Source: an uncultured Bacteroides sp.
GTDB lineage: Bacteria > Bacteroidota > Bacteroidia > Bacteroidales > Bacteroidaceae
Assembly (NCBI GenBank): GCA_902492205.1
Contig: CABUKU010000001.1
Location: 372,001-436,000 of the forward strand
Reading direction: 5' to 3'
Length of the DNA stretch: 64,000 bases
A program made the translations under genes and the position numbers. Below are positions 16,271-24,478 of the stretch, one piece after another. Each line of letters begins with the position of its first letter. Position 1 is the stretch's first letter. Below the pieces are notes generated by a model. That model saw nothing but the letters and a program-made list of their open reading frames with translations, ran no database searches and was not told the origin of the DNA.

Positions 16271-16918
16271 TTATTTTTCTTTCTTTCTTATAATTGTCAG
16301 ACCGTCGCGGAGAGGAAGGATTACTTTTTCTACTCTTTCATCATTCGCTATCAGGTCATTGAACTTCTTTATTCCAATGGTTTGGTAATCGTTGCTGTGA
16401 GGTTCTTCCAATACATGACCGTCCCACAGGGTGTTGTCTGCAATGATGTATCCTCCGGGCGACAGTTTCTTCAGCACCATTTCATAATACTCGATGTATT
16501 TGCGCTTGTCTCCGTCAACGAAAGCCAAATCAAATTGTATATCCATTTGCGGAACCAGTTGCAAGGCATCTCCTATGTAGAACTTGATTTTGTCTGCATA
16601 AGCCGAGTTTTCCAGCCACGGACGGGTAAAGTATTCCTGCTCGTCGTTTATCTCAAACGTGTGGAGCATGCCTCCGTCTTCCAATCCTTCTGCAAGACAT
16701 AACGCGGAATACCCGCTATATGTTCCGATTTCGAGTATTTGTTTGGGACGAATCATCCGGACGAACATCTTCAACATCCTTCCCTGCAAATGACCGGAAG
16801 CCATGCGGGGACGGAGTAGTTTTACGTGGGTATCGCGATAAAGGGCTTTCAGATAGTCGCTTTCTTCATCGATATGCTCCAGGATGTATTGGTCTAATGA
16901 CTCGTCGGCTGCATTCAT
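16271..16918 (-). CDS. Class I SAM-dependent O-methyltransferase (Methyltransf_3 type)
   Basis: The 215-residue enzyme is of the caffeoyl-CoA/catechol O-methyltransferase family. The SAM site ILEIGTYSGYSALCLAEGL starts at 61. An acidic metal-binding motif FVDGDKRKY lies near 135, followed by ADNTLWDGHV. The substrate is unknown; bacterial homologues methylate catechol-like compounds or tRNA hydroxyuridine (TrmR type). Its ATG overlaps the pyk stop in an ATGA arrangement, implying translational coupling. Confidence 0.9.
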   Translation of the reverse strand: MNAADESLDQYILEHIDEESDYLKALYRDTHVKLLRPRMASGHLQGRMLKMFVRMIRPKQILEIGTYSGYSALCLAEGLEDGGMLHTFEINDEQEYFTRPWLENSAYADKIKFYIGDALQLVPQMDIQFDLAFVDGDKRKYIEYYEMVLKKLSPGGYIIADNTLWDGHVLEEPHSNDYQTIGIKKFNDLIANDERVEKVILPLRDGLTIIRKKEK

Positions 16919-18369
16919 CGTCCTATAAAACTTGGCAACAAGTAATCTTTTGCTTTGTCGAGAATCGTACCCACTGTGTTTATTTCAAGGAAAGTAGTTC
17001 CTCCACCTTCGCCGAAGCTTCCGCTGAGGTATGCTATCATGTCCTTTTTTGCAAGTCGTCTTTCTTTCATCAATAAGTCCAGTGCTGCAAAGAAATAATG
17101 TTGTGCATTGTCTTTTTCTTCAAGGAAGATAGGAAGTACTCCGTAAGAGAGTGCCAACAGACGCATTGTTTTTTCATTGTAGCACATAGCCAAGACCGGA
17201 TATTTGCCCCTGAAAGCTGCCACATAGCGTGCCGTACGTCCGGTATAGCTGTCCGTTAAAATTGCACGTATGTTCAGACGGGTGGTTGCCTTTACCGCTT
17301 GTTTGGCAAGGAAGGCTGTTACGTCATTGTTCTCAGGATTCAATGGGATGCGTATGTCGTTTTCTTCCAACTTATCTTTTTCTGCTTGTGCAGCGATGGT
17401 TGCCATTGTCTTTACTGCTTCCACCGGGTATTTACCGTATGCAGTCTCGCCGCTCAACATCAAAGCATCTGTGCGGTAATAGATTGCATTGGCAATATCA
17501 GTAACCTCCGCACGTGTGGGACGCGGGTTGTTTATCATTGTGTGCAACATTTGTGTAGCAACAATAACAGGTTTCTTGGCAAGAATACATTTCTTGATAA
17601 GGATGCGTTGAATTCCCGGAATTCTTTCTTGTGGGACTTCAATACCTAAATCGCCACGGGCAACCATTACCCCGTAAGCTACTTCAAGAATCTCGTCTAT
17701 GTTGTCAACGCCTTCTTGATTCTCAATCTTTGCAATTATCTTGATAGGGCTGTTGTGCTCATCAAGGATTTTTTGAATATCAAGAACGTCCTGCTTGTTG
17801 CGCACGAATGAGTGTGCAATGAAGTCTATGTCTTTTTCTATTGCATACAGGATGTTTTTTCTGTCCTTCTCTGTAAGCGATGGCAAGTTGATGCGTACTC
17901 CCGGAACGTTTACGCTCTTACGGCTGCCTAAAGTCGCTTCGTTCTCCACCTCACAAAGCAGATAGTCGTCATGTTTTTCAACTACTTTAAGTTCAAGATC
18001 ACCATCGTCGATAAGAATTTTTCCACCTACCGATAAGTCTCTGACAAAGTTAGGGTAAGAAACAGCGATGCATTCGCGGGTTGTTTCCAAATCGGGGTTG
18101 CCCACTACACGAACTTTGTCTCCGATAGCAAACGGAATGGGTTCGGCATTGGCTGTTGTTCTTACTTCAGGACCTTTCGTGTCCATTAGAATAGCTATCT
18201 TGTTGGATACTGTTCTTACATTGTTGATAATCTGGTCGAAACCTTCCTGTGTAGCATGAGCTGTATTCATACGTACTACATTCATTCCGGCATCGTATAG
18301 CTGTTTGAGGAATTCTACATCACATCTTCTATCTGAAATAGAAGCAACTATTTTCGTATACTTTTTCAT
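16915..18369 (-). CDS. pyk: Pyruvate kinase
   Basis: The 484-residue glycolytic enzyme makes pyruvate and ATP from PEP and ADP. Visible signatures are KIVASISDRRCDVEFLKQL at the start, the NTAHAT substrate segment (usually NFSHG), the B-domain with KILIDDGDLEL, IIAKIENQEGVDNIDEIL (catalytic Lys and metal Glu), MVARGDLGIEVP and PTRAEVTDIANAI with LSGETAYG. NTAHA in place of NFSHG is the form often seen in Bacteroidetes. It lies between aroQ (42 bp upstream) and the O-methyltransferase, with which it overlaps by 4 bp. Confidence 0.96.
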   Translation of the reverse strand: MKKYTKIVASISDRRCDVEFLKQLYDAGMNVVRMNTAHATQEGFDQIINNVRTVSNKIAILMDTKGPEVRTTANAEPIPFAIGDKVRVVGNPDLETTRECIAVSYPNFVRDLSVGGKILIDDGDLELKVVEKHDDYLLCEVENEATLGSRKSVNVPGVRINLPSLTEKDRKNILYAIEKDIDFIAHSFVRNKQDVLDIQKILDEHNSPIKIIAKIENQEGVDNIDEILEVAYGVMVARGDLGIEVPQERIPGIQRILIKKCILAKKPVIVATQMLHTMINNPRPTRAEVTDIANAIYYRTDALMLSGETAYGKYPVEAVKTMATIAAQAEKDKLEENDIRIPLNPENNDVTAFLAKQAVKATTRLNIRAILTDSYTGRTARYVAAFRGKYPVLAMCYNEKTMRLLALSYGVLPIFLEEKDNAQHYFFAALDLLMKERRLAKKDMIAYLSGSFGEGGGTTFLEINTVGTILDKAKDYLLPSFIGR

Positions 18370-18411
18370 AATCCCTATACCTTAAATATATATTATACCT
18401 GTTTTTATTAA

Positions 18412-18831
18412 TTATTTGTTGAGCAATGCTTCGAGGGCAAGGCGGTAAGAGTTCAATCCGAATCCGCAGATTACTCCTTTACATGCACATGCTATCATTG
18501 AGACATGGCGAAAAGACTCTCTTGCATGTACGTTGGATATATGTACTTCGATGACCGGTGCCGTTACCGCTTTGATAGCATCCTGGAGTGCTATGGAAGT
18601 GTGAGTATAAGCCCCCGCATTCATGATAATACCATCATAATCAAAACCTACTTCGTGAATCTTGTTAATCATTTCCCCTTCCACGTTCGATTGATAGTAA
18701 TCAATTTGAATATCAGGGTAGTTTTTACGAAGCTCGGCAAGATAGTCTTCAAAAGTAACAGCTCCATAAATAGAAGGTTCACGCTTGCCTAATAAATTGA
18801 TATTAGGACCGTTAATAATTTGTATTCTCAT
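18412..18831 (-). CDS. aroQ: Type II 3-dehydroquinate dehydratase
   Basis: The 139-residue dodecameric enzyme removes water from 3-dehydroquinate in the shikimate pathway. The family pattern is complete: NGPNINLLGKREPSIYG with catalytic Tyr22, YQSNVEGEMINKIHE, NAGAYTHTSIALQDA and EVHISN with catalytic His97, followed by the ESFRHVS loop. It heads a minus-strand operon that runs through pyk to the LolC/E-like permease and is driven by a promoter shared back-to-back with xerD. Confidence 0.97.
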   Translation of the reverse strand: MRIQIINGPNINLLGKREPSIYGAVTFEDYLAELRKNYPDIQIDYYQSNVEGEMINKIHEVGFDYDGIIMNAGAYTHTSIALQDAIKAVTAPVIEVHISNVHARESFRHVSMIACACKGVICGFGLNSYRLALEALLNK

Positions 18832-18858
18832 AAGAATCTGTAGTCTTACTATTTTTAA

Positions 18859-18866
18859 TATCTTTG
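18859..18866 (+). promoter_or_regulatory. -7 box of xerD
   Basis: TATCTTTG matches TAnnTTTG 40 bp before the xerD ATG. It is interleaved with the aroQ promoter, whose -7 box lies 22 bp further right on the other strand. Confidence 0.6.
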
Positions 18867-18887
18867 TAGGAACACTTTTTCAGGTTG

Positions 18888-18895
18888 CAAAGGTA
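18888..18895 (-). promoter_or_regulatory. -7 box of the aroQ operon
   Basis: The complement reads TACCTTTG, an exact consensus match 57 bp upstream of the aroQ start. Initiation at this site and at the xerD box would give overlapping divergent transcripts. Confidence 0.6.
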
Positions 18896-18905
18896 GAAAA
18901 AAGAA

Positions 18906-19862
18906 ATGGAAATTAATGTAAAAACTAGTAAGAAGGATAAAAATAACCAACTCATACTTAAGTATAGGCAGTATTTGCTCTTGGAAAAATCTCTTTCCGA
19001 GAACACTTTAGATGCTTATATGCATGACCTGAGTAAGCTTCTGACTTATTTGGTTGAGAGAGATATTGATGTATTTGATGTTACATTGGACGACTTGTAC
19101 TCTTTCATTGCAGGTTTACATGATAAAGTTACCGCCCGCTCGCAGGCAAGGGTTATTTCCGGTATTAAATCTTTCTATCGCTTTCTGATAATGGATGATT
19201 ATATAAAGAGTGATCCTACCGAGTTGCTCGAAACTCCACAGGTTGGAATGAAGTTACCGGATGTTTTGTCTGTTCAGGAGATAGATGCTATTATCTCCGG
19301 AATAGATTTAAGCAAGAAGGAAGGTCAGCGCAACCGGGCAATACTGGAAACTTTGTATAGTTGTGGTTTGCGCGTATCTGAACTTGTTAACTTGAAATTA
19401 TCAGACTTGTATTTTGATGAAGGATTTATAAAAGTAGAGGGAAAAGGAAGCAAACAACGGCTTGTGCCGATTTCACCGAGGGCTGTTAAAGAGATTACCT
19501 ATTATTTTACGGATAGGAATCTGCTGACGATCAAAAAGGGGAATGAGGATTTCACGTTTCTTAGCAGAAGAGGAACCAAACTTTCGAGAATCATGGTTTT
19601 TCATATAATAAAAGAAGAGAGCGATAAGGCAGGAATTACCAAAAACGTAAGCCCCCATACTTTCCGTCATTCATTTGCAACCCATTTGCTGGAGGGGGGT
19701 GCAAATCTCCGGGCTATTCAAAGCATGTTGGGGCATGAGTCTATATCAACTACCGAAATTTATACGCATATCGACCGGGAAATGTTAAGAAGCGAGATAC
19801 TGGAACACCATCCGCGAAACATAAAGTTTCGAAAAGAAAATGAACATTCCGACGAACAATAA
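18906..19862 (+). CDS. xerD: Site-specific tyrosine recombinase XerD
   Basis: The 318-residue recombinase resolves chromosome dimers at dif. It has an N-terminal SAM-like core-binding domain (about 18-100) and a catalytic domain with all six active residues: Arg156 (CGLRVSEL), Lys180 (EGKGSKQR), His251 and Arg254 (PHTFRHSFATHLLEGG), His277 (LGHESI) and Tyr286 (EIYTHI). The length and core motifs match housekeeping XerD. A phase-variation invertase of the same family is possible, but no short inverted repeats flank the gene. Confidence 0.93.
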   Translation: MEINVKTSKKDKNNQLILKYRQYLLLEKSLSENTLDAYMHDLSKLLTYLVERDIDVFDVTLDDLYSFIAGLHDKVTARSQARVISGIKSFYRFLIMDDYIKSDPTELLETPQVGMKLPDVLSVQEIDAIISGIDLSKKEGQRNRAILETLYSCGLRVSELVNLKLSDLYFDEGFIKVEGKGSKQRLVPISPRAVKEITYYFTDRNLLTIKKGNEDFTFLSRRGTKLSRIMVFHIIKEESDKAGITKNVSPHTFRHSFATHLLEGGANLRAIQSMLGHESISTTEIYTHIDREMLRSEILEHHPRNIKFRKENEHSDEQ

Positions 19863-19945
19863 TCCATAAATATCGGTTTTACCTTATACGGATACCTCAA
19901 ACTAACAAATATTATCATATAAATTAATATAATTTTTGCATAAGA

Positions 19946-19977
19946 TTTGCCAATATATTGAAGAATTAATATCTTTG
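19946..19977 (+). promoter_or_regulatory. Strong promoter of the TPR lipoprotein gene
   Basis: TTTG (19946-19949), a 20-bp spacer and TATCTTTG (19970-19977) match the consensus exactly. The transcript would have a leader of about 67 nt. Confidence 0.8.
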
Positions 19978-20050
19978 CCCCAAAGTTATGTAGACTAGTG
20001 ATGGTCTTTTATTAAATGATTTCAATTACAAACATTTAATTTATATCAAA

Positions 20051-21757
20051 ATGATGAAGAAGTTGTATTTGCCATTACTTATGGCACTTATCGTTGTCGG
20101 ATTATCTTCTTGTAAGAAGATGGGTCCTTTGTCTCCTGATTACTTTACAGTAACTCCTCAAGTTTTGGAAGCTGTTGGTGGTAAAGTTCCCGCAACTATT
20201 AACGGTAAATTCCCTGAAAAGTATTTCAACAAGAAAGCTGTAGTAGAGGTTACTCCGGTTTTGAGATGGAATGGTGGTGAAGTTAAAGGTCAGCCAGCTG
20301 TATTCCAAGGTGAAAAAGTACAAGGAAATGATCAAACAATCTCTTACAAGGTTGGTGGAAACTACACAATGAAAGTTTCTTTTGATTATGTTCCGGAAAT
20401 GGCAAAATCAGAATTGTATCTTCAGTTCAACGCTAAAGTTGGTAATAAAACAGTTAAAATCCCTGAAGTAAAGGTTGCTGACGGTGTTATTGCTACATCT
20501 GAATTGCTTGGTAAAACTGTAGGTAGCGCAAATCCTGCTAACGCAGCTGACGCTTTCCAACGTATTATCAAACAAGCTAAAGAAGCTAAGATCATGTTCC
20601 TTATCCAACAAGCTAACCTTCGTGCAAGCGAATTGAAATCTGCAGAAATTAAAGATTTCAACCAAGTTGTTGCTGATGTAAACGCTGATACTAAGGGTAA
20701 GAAGATCAACAATATCGAAATCTCTGCTTATGCATCTCCTGATGGTGGCATGGATTTGAATACTAAGTTGGCTGAAAACCGCGAAGGTAACACTGTTAAA
20801 TACATGAACAAAGAATTGAAGAAAGGTAAGATCGATGCTGCTGTAGATTCTAAATATACAGCTGAAGACTGGTCTGGATTCCAAGAATTGGTTTCTAAGT
20901 CTAACATCCAAGATAAAGAACTTATCCTTCGCGTTCTTTCTATGTATAGCGATCCTGAACAAAGAGAAACTGAAATCAAGAACATTTCTTCAGTTTACAA
21001 AACTTTGGCTGACGAAATCCTTCCTCAGTTGCGTCGTTCTCGTTTGACTTTGAACTATGACTTGATCGGTAAGTCAGATGCTGAAATCATGGAATTCTTC
21101 AACAGCGATCCTAGCAAATTGAACGTAGAAGAAATTCTTTACGCTTCTACATTGACTAACGATCCTGCTAAGAAAGAAGCTATCTATACTAAGACTACTC
21201 AGTTGTATCCTAACGATTACCGTGCATACAACAACTTGGGTGAATTAGCATTCAGAAATGGTGATCTTGCAAAAGCTGAATCATTTGTAAACAAAGCTGC
21301 AAGCATCAATCCTTCTGCTTCTGAAGTTAACATGAACCTTGGTTTGATCGCTCTTGCTAAGGGTAACAGAGCTGCTGCTGAAAGCTATTTGGCTAAAGCT
21401 TCTGGTGCTAAAGAATTGAACGAAGCTCTTGGTAACTTATATGTTGCTCAAGGACAATATGAAAGAGCTGTAAACGCATTCGGTGACACTAAGACTAACA
21501 GTGCTGCTCTTGCTCAGATCCTTGCTAAGGATTACAACAAAGCTAAGACAACTCTTTCTGGCGTAGCTACTCCGGATGCTTATACTGACTATTTGATGGC
21601 TGTATTAGGTGCAAGAACAAACAATGCATCTATGGTAACTAGCAGCTTGGCAAGTGCAGTTAAGAAGGAAGTTTCTTTGGCTAACATGGCAGCTAACGAC
21701 CTTGAATTCGCTAAATATGCTACTAATGCTGATTTCCTTAAAGCTATTGGTAAGTAA
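20051..21757 (+). CDS. Abundant TPR-containing lipoprotein with OmpA-like segment
   Basis: The 568-residue protein has a lipoprotein signal with Cys21 (VVGLSSC). After a beta-rich N-terminal half (about 30-150) comes an OmpA-C-like segment (about 200-265: NNIEISAYASPDG, then a long LAENREGNTVKYMNKELKK helix), which in OmpA-like proteins contacts peptidoglycan. The C-terminal half contains tetratricopeptide repeats (about 375-480: YPNDYRAYNNLGELAFRNGD and two similar blocks). It probably sits in the outer membrane facing the periplasm. Codon use is strongly biased, and the promoter and terminator are textbook, which suggests an abundant protein. The precise role is not known to me. It is monocistronic. 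Confidence 0.8.
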   Translation: MMKKLYLPLLMALIVVGLSSCKKMGPLSPDYFTVTPQVLEAVGGKVPATINGKFPEKYFNKKAVVEVTPVLRWNGGEVKGQPAVFQGEKVQGNDQTISYKVGGNYTMKVSFDYVPEMAKSELYLQFNAKVGNKTVKIPEVKVADGVIATSELLGKTVGSANPANAADAFQRIIKQAKEAKIMFLIQQANLRASELKSAEIKDFNQVVADVNADTKGKKINNIEISAYASPDGGMDLNTKLAENREGNTVKYMNKELKKGKIDAAVDSKYTAEDWSGFQELVSKSNIQDKELILRVLSMYSDPEQRETEIKNISSVYKTLADEILPQLRRSRLTLNYDLIGKSDAEIMEFFNSDPSKLNVEEILYASTLTNDPAKKEAIYTKTTQLYPNDYRAYNNLGELAFRNGDLAKAESFVNKAASINPSASEVNMNLGLIALAKGNRAAAESYLAKASGAKELNEALGNLYVAQGQYERAVNAFGDTKTNSAALAQILAKDYNKAKTTLSGVATPDAYTDYLMAVLGARTNNASMVTSSLASAVKKEVSLANMAANDLEFAKYATNADFLKAIGK

Positions 21758-21785
21758 TAAGTGACTTTATAGAAAGTAATATAGG

Positions 21786-21819
21786 GCGAGGCTACTCATC
21801 TGAGTAGCCTCGCTTTTTT
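21786..21819 (+). terminator. Intrinsic terminator of the TPR lipoprotein gene
   Basis: GCGAGGCTACTCA and TGAGTAGCCTCGC form a perfect 13-bp stem with a 1-2 nt centre, followed by seven T. Confidence 0.92.
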
Positions 21820-21855
21820 ATGTCTTCTAATTGAAATTATCCGATGAAACATGCC

Positions 21856-21884
21856 TTTGCTTAGAAACAAATTAACTAACTTCG
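21856..21884 (+). promoter_or_regulatory. Possible promoter of the TlpA-like gene
   Basis: TTTG (21856-21859) and TAACTTCG (21877-21884, one mismatch) are separated by only 17 bp, shorter than usual. It lies at a fitting distance from the ATG at 21903. Confidence 0.35.
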
Positions 21885-21902
21885 CACAAAATATAGTTAG
21901 AC

Positions 21903-22916
21903 ATGAAGAATGTAAGCTTGATAATTATTTCTATACTTTGTTTATCCGGATGCGGTAAAACGTCCGATAAGTTTGTATTGAAGGGTGACATCAAAGACTT
22001 GGGCAATGATACGATACTTGTATATGGACTTGATGAAAACAGAGATAGGATAGATACCATATATACGGAAAACGGGAAGTTTGACTATGAGATCAATGTA
22101 GATACAATTACACCTGTTGCCTTTTTGTTCGGAAAGCTTGGTGAGGAATGTATTGTTTATGCCGATAAAGGATTAAAATCTACTATGACAGGTGATCGTC
22201 TTTCGCTCCATGCTTTACAGGTTAAAGGCGGTATTCTTAATGAAGAGTTGTCCGCATTCAGGGCAACCCTCTCCGGCTTGCCTCAGGATTCGGCAGTGAC
22301 GGTAAATCAAGCAGAGGTATTTATACGTAGTCATCCTTTTTCTTTGGTAAGCATCCATTTGCTTGATAAATATTTTGTCCAGACACCTTATCCCGATATT
22401 AATAAGATTAAGGAATTGCAGAAAACCATGAGTGGTGATCTGCTGGATAATTCTTATATGAAACGTTTGGGGGAAGTTCTGGACAGGCAGAAGACTTTGC
22501 TGGTAGGTTCCCGTTCTCCATACTTTGTCAATAAGAATCAGAAAGGGGAATCTATTAATCTGAATACCTTTAAAGACAAATATCTTTTAATTGATTTCTG
22601 GGCTTCATGGTGCGACCGCTGTATGGAAGAGCAAGCAACATTGAAGAAACTCAATAAGAAATATAAGAAAGAGAAGTTCGCCATTCTGGGAGTATCATTG
22701 GATATTGAAAAGGATAAATGGAAAGAAGCCATAAAGAAGGACACCTTGAGTTGGGAGCAGATTACCGATTTCAAAGGATGGGAGAATACGGTAGTCAGAC
22801 AATTCGGAATAAATACACTGCCAAGTAATGTGTTGCTTGATACCAGTGGTAAGATAATAGCTACAAATCTGACAAAAGAGGAACTAACCGATAAGTTGGA
22901 AGAAATATTTAAATAA
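21903..22916 (+). CDS. TlpA/ResA-like thioredoxin-fold lipoprotein with DUF4369-like N-terminus
   Basis: The 337-residue lipoprotein (Cys17 in LCLSGC) has a beta-rich N-terminal domain (about 22-120: FVLKGDIKDLGNDTILVYGL) of the DUF4369 type that often precedes TlpA domains in Bacteroidetes. The C-terminal AhpC/TlpA domain (about 200-337) has SWCDRC with Cys237 and Cys240 and a cis-proline region INTLPSNVLLD. It is likely a membrane-anchored periplasmic thiol:disulfide oxidoreductase. The dipeptide between the cysteines is Asp-Arg rather than the usual Gly-Pro, Glu-Pro or Pro-Pro, so its redox potential may differ. It ends 13 bp before the comM-like gene. Confidence 0.88.
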   Translation: MKNVSLIIISILCLSGCGKTSDKFVLKGDIKDLGNDTILVYGLDENRDRIDTIYTENGKFDYEINVDTITPVAFLFGKLGEECIVYADKGLKSTMTGDRLSLHALQVKGGILNEELSAFRATLSGLPQDSAVTVNQAEVFIRSHPFSLVSIHLLDKYFVQTPYPDINKIKELQKTMSGDLLDNSYMKRLGEVLDRQKTLLVGSRSPYFVNKNQKGESINLNTFKDKYLLIDFWASWCDRCMEEQATLKKLNKKYKKEKFAILGVSLDIEKDKWKEAIKKDTLSWEQITDFKGWENTVVRQFGINTLPSNVLLDTSGKIIATNLTKEELTDKLEEIFK

Positions 22917-22929
22917 ATCACAAACATAA

Positions 22930-24468
22930 ATGCTCGTTAAAGTTTTTGGTGCTGCTGTTCAAGGGATTGACGCAACGATAGTCACAATTGAAGTCAACAG
23001 CTCCAGAGGCTGTAAATTCTATTTGGTAGGTTTACCTGACTCGGCTGTGAAAGAGAGTCACGAACGTATTCTTTCTGCTTTTCAGGTCAACGAATATAAG
23101 TTTCCTACATCCAAGATTGTAATCAATATGGCTCCGGCCGACATACGTAAGGAAGGTTCTTCCTATGATTTGCCTCTTGCCGTAGGGATGCTTGCTACAT
23201 CTAAGATTATAACAACCGACAAACTTTTCAATTATCTTATTATCGGTGAACTGAGCCTTGACGGAAGCTTGCAACCGATAAAAGGGGCATTGCCCATTGC
23301 TATTAAAGCCCGTGAAGAAGGTTTTGAAGGAATGATTCTGCCAGAACAGAATGCCCGCGAAGCTGCTGTTGTCAATAATCTTAAAGTGTATGGCGTAAAG
23401 AATATCAAAGAAGTAGTGCAGTTCTTCAATGATGAGACGGCATTGGAACCTACCATTGTCAATACACGTGAAGAGTTCTATACGCGGCAGACAGCTTTCG
23501 ATCTCGATTTCTCCGATGTAAAAGGACAGGAGAATGTGAAACGTGCATTGGAAGTAGCTGCAAGCGGAGGACATAATGCAATTTTAGTCGGTGCTCCGGG
23601 AAGCGGAAAGTCCATGATGGCTAAACGTTTGCCGTCCATTCTTCCTCCTTTAACCTTAGGAGAAAGCCTTGAAACGACAAAGATACATTCCGTAGCAGGG
23701 AAGCTGGGAAAAGAAACTTCACTGATAGCCAAGCGTCCATTCCGCAGTCCTCATCACACCATTTCTCAGGTTGCTATGGTGGGCGGTGGCTCTTATCCCC
23801 AACCCGGAGAGATAAGTTTGGCACATAATGGAATACTGTTCTTGGATGAATTGCCCGAATTTAGCAGAAGTGTGCTCGAAGTGCTCCGTCAACCGCTTGA
23901 GGACAGGCAAATATCTGTTTCACGTGCCCGGATGAATGTAGAGTTTCCTGCCGGGTTCATGTTGATTGCTTCCATGAATCCCTGTCCTTGCGGATACTAT
24001 AATCATCCCATCAAAGCATGTGTATGCAGTACGGCTCAGGTACAGAAATACCTGAATAAAATATCAGGGCCTTTGCTCGACCGTATTGACATACAAATTG
24101 AAATCATTCCCGTTCCTTTTGAAAAGATGTCGGATAAGCGCCCCGTAGAAACAAGTGAAGCTATCAGGGCGCGTGTGATGAAAGCACGCCGGATACAGGA
24201 AAAACGTTTTGCCGGCTGTCCGGGTATTTATTGTAATGCCCAAATGACCTCTAAACTATTGGCGCAGCATGCACAATTGGATGAAGCAAGTCTGCGTTTG
24301 TTGAAAGGGGCGATGGTAAGATTAAACCTGTCTGCCCGTGCTTATGACCGTATATTGAAGGTTGCGCGAACTATTGCCGACTTGGAAGGAAGTGAAAACA
24401 TCACAGCCTCCCACTTAGCTGAAGCCATCGGTTACAGAAACTTGGATAGAGAAAACTGGGCGAGATAA
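22930..24468 (+). CDS. comM: YifB/ComM-family AAA+ ATPase (Mg-chelatase-like)
   Basis: The 512-residue cytoplasmic protein has an N-terminal Lon-protease-like fold (about 20-170, with APADIRKEGSSYDLPLAVG), then an AAA+ domain with Walker A GAPGSGKS (221-228) and Walker B LFLDEL (D306). A zinc-like MNPCPCGYY insert follows, with a C-terminal Mg-chelatase subunit domain with LSARAYDRILKVARTIADL. ComM in naturally transformable bacteria is a hexameric helicase that promotes branch migration; in Bacteroides the role is inferred. It overlaps no gene but is tail-to-tail with the acyl-CoA synthetase (10-bp gap, no terminator seen). Confidence 0.93.
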   Translation: MLVKVFGAAVQGIDATIVTIEVNSSRGCKFYLVGLPDSAVKESHERILSAFQVNEYKFPTSKIVINMAPADIRKEGSSYDLPLAVGMLATSKIITTDKLFNYLIIGELSLDGSLQPIKGALPIAIKAREEGFEGMILPEQNAREAAVVNNLKVYGVKNIKEVVQFFNDETALEPTIVNTREEFYTRQTAFDLDFSDVKGQENVKRALEVAASGGHNAILVGAPGSGKSMMAKRLPSILPPLTLGESLETTKIHSVAGKLGKETSLIAKRPFRSPHHTISQVAMVGGGSYPQPGEISLAHNGILFLDELPEFSRSVLEVLRQPLEDRQISVSRARMNVEFPAGFMLIASMNPCPCGYYNHPIKACVCSTAQVQKYLNKISGPLLDRIDIQIEIIPVPFEKMSDKRPVETSEAIRARVMKARRIQEKRFAGCPGIYCNAQMTSKLLAQHAQLDEASLRLLKGAMVRLNLSARAYDRILKVARTIADLEGSENITASHLAEAIGYRNLDRENWAR

Positions 24469-24478
24469 TTCTCAACTC

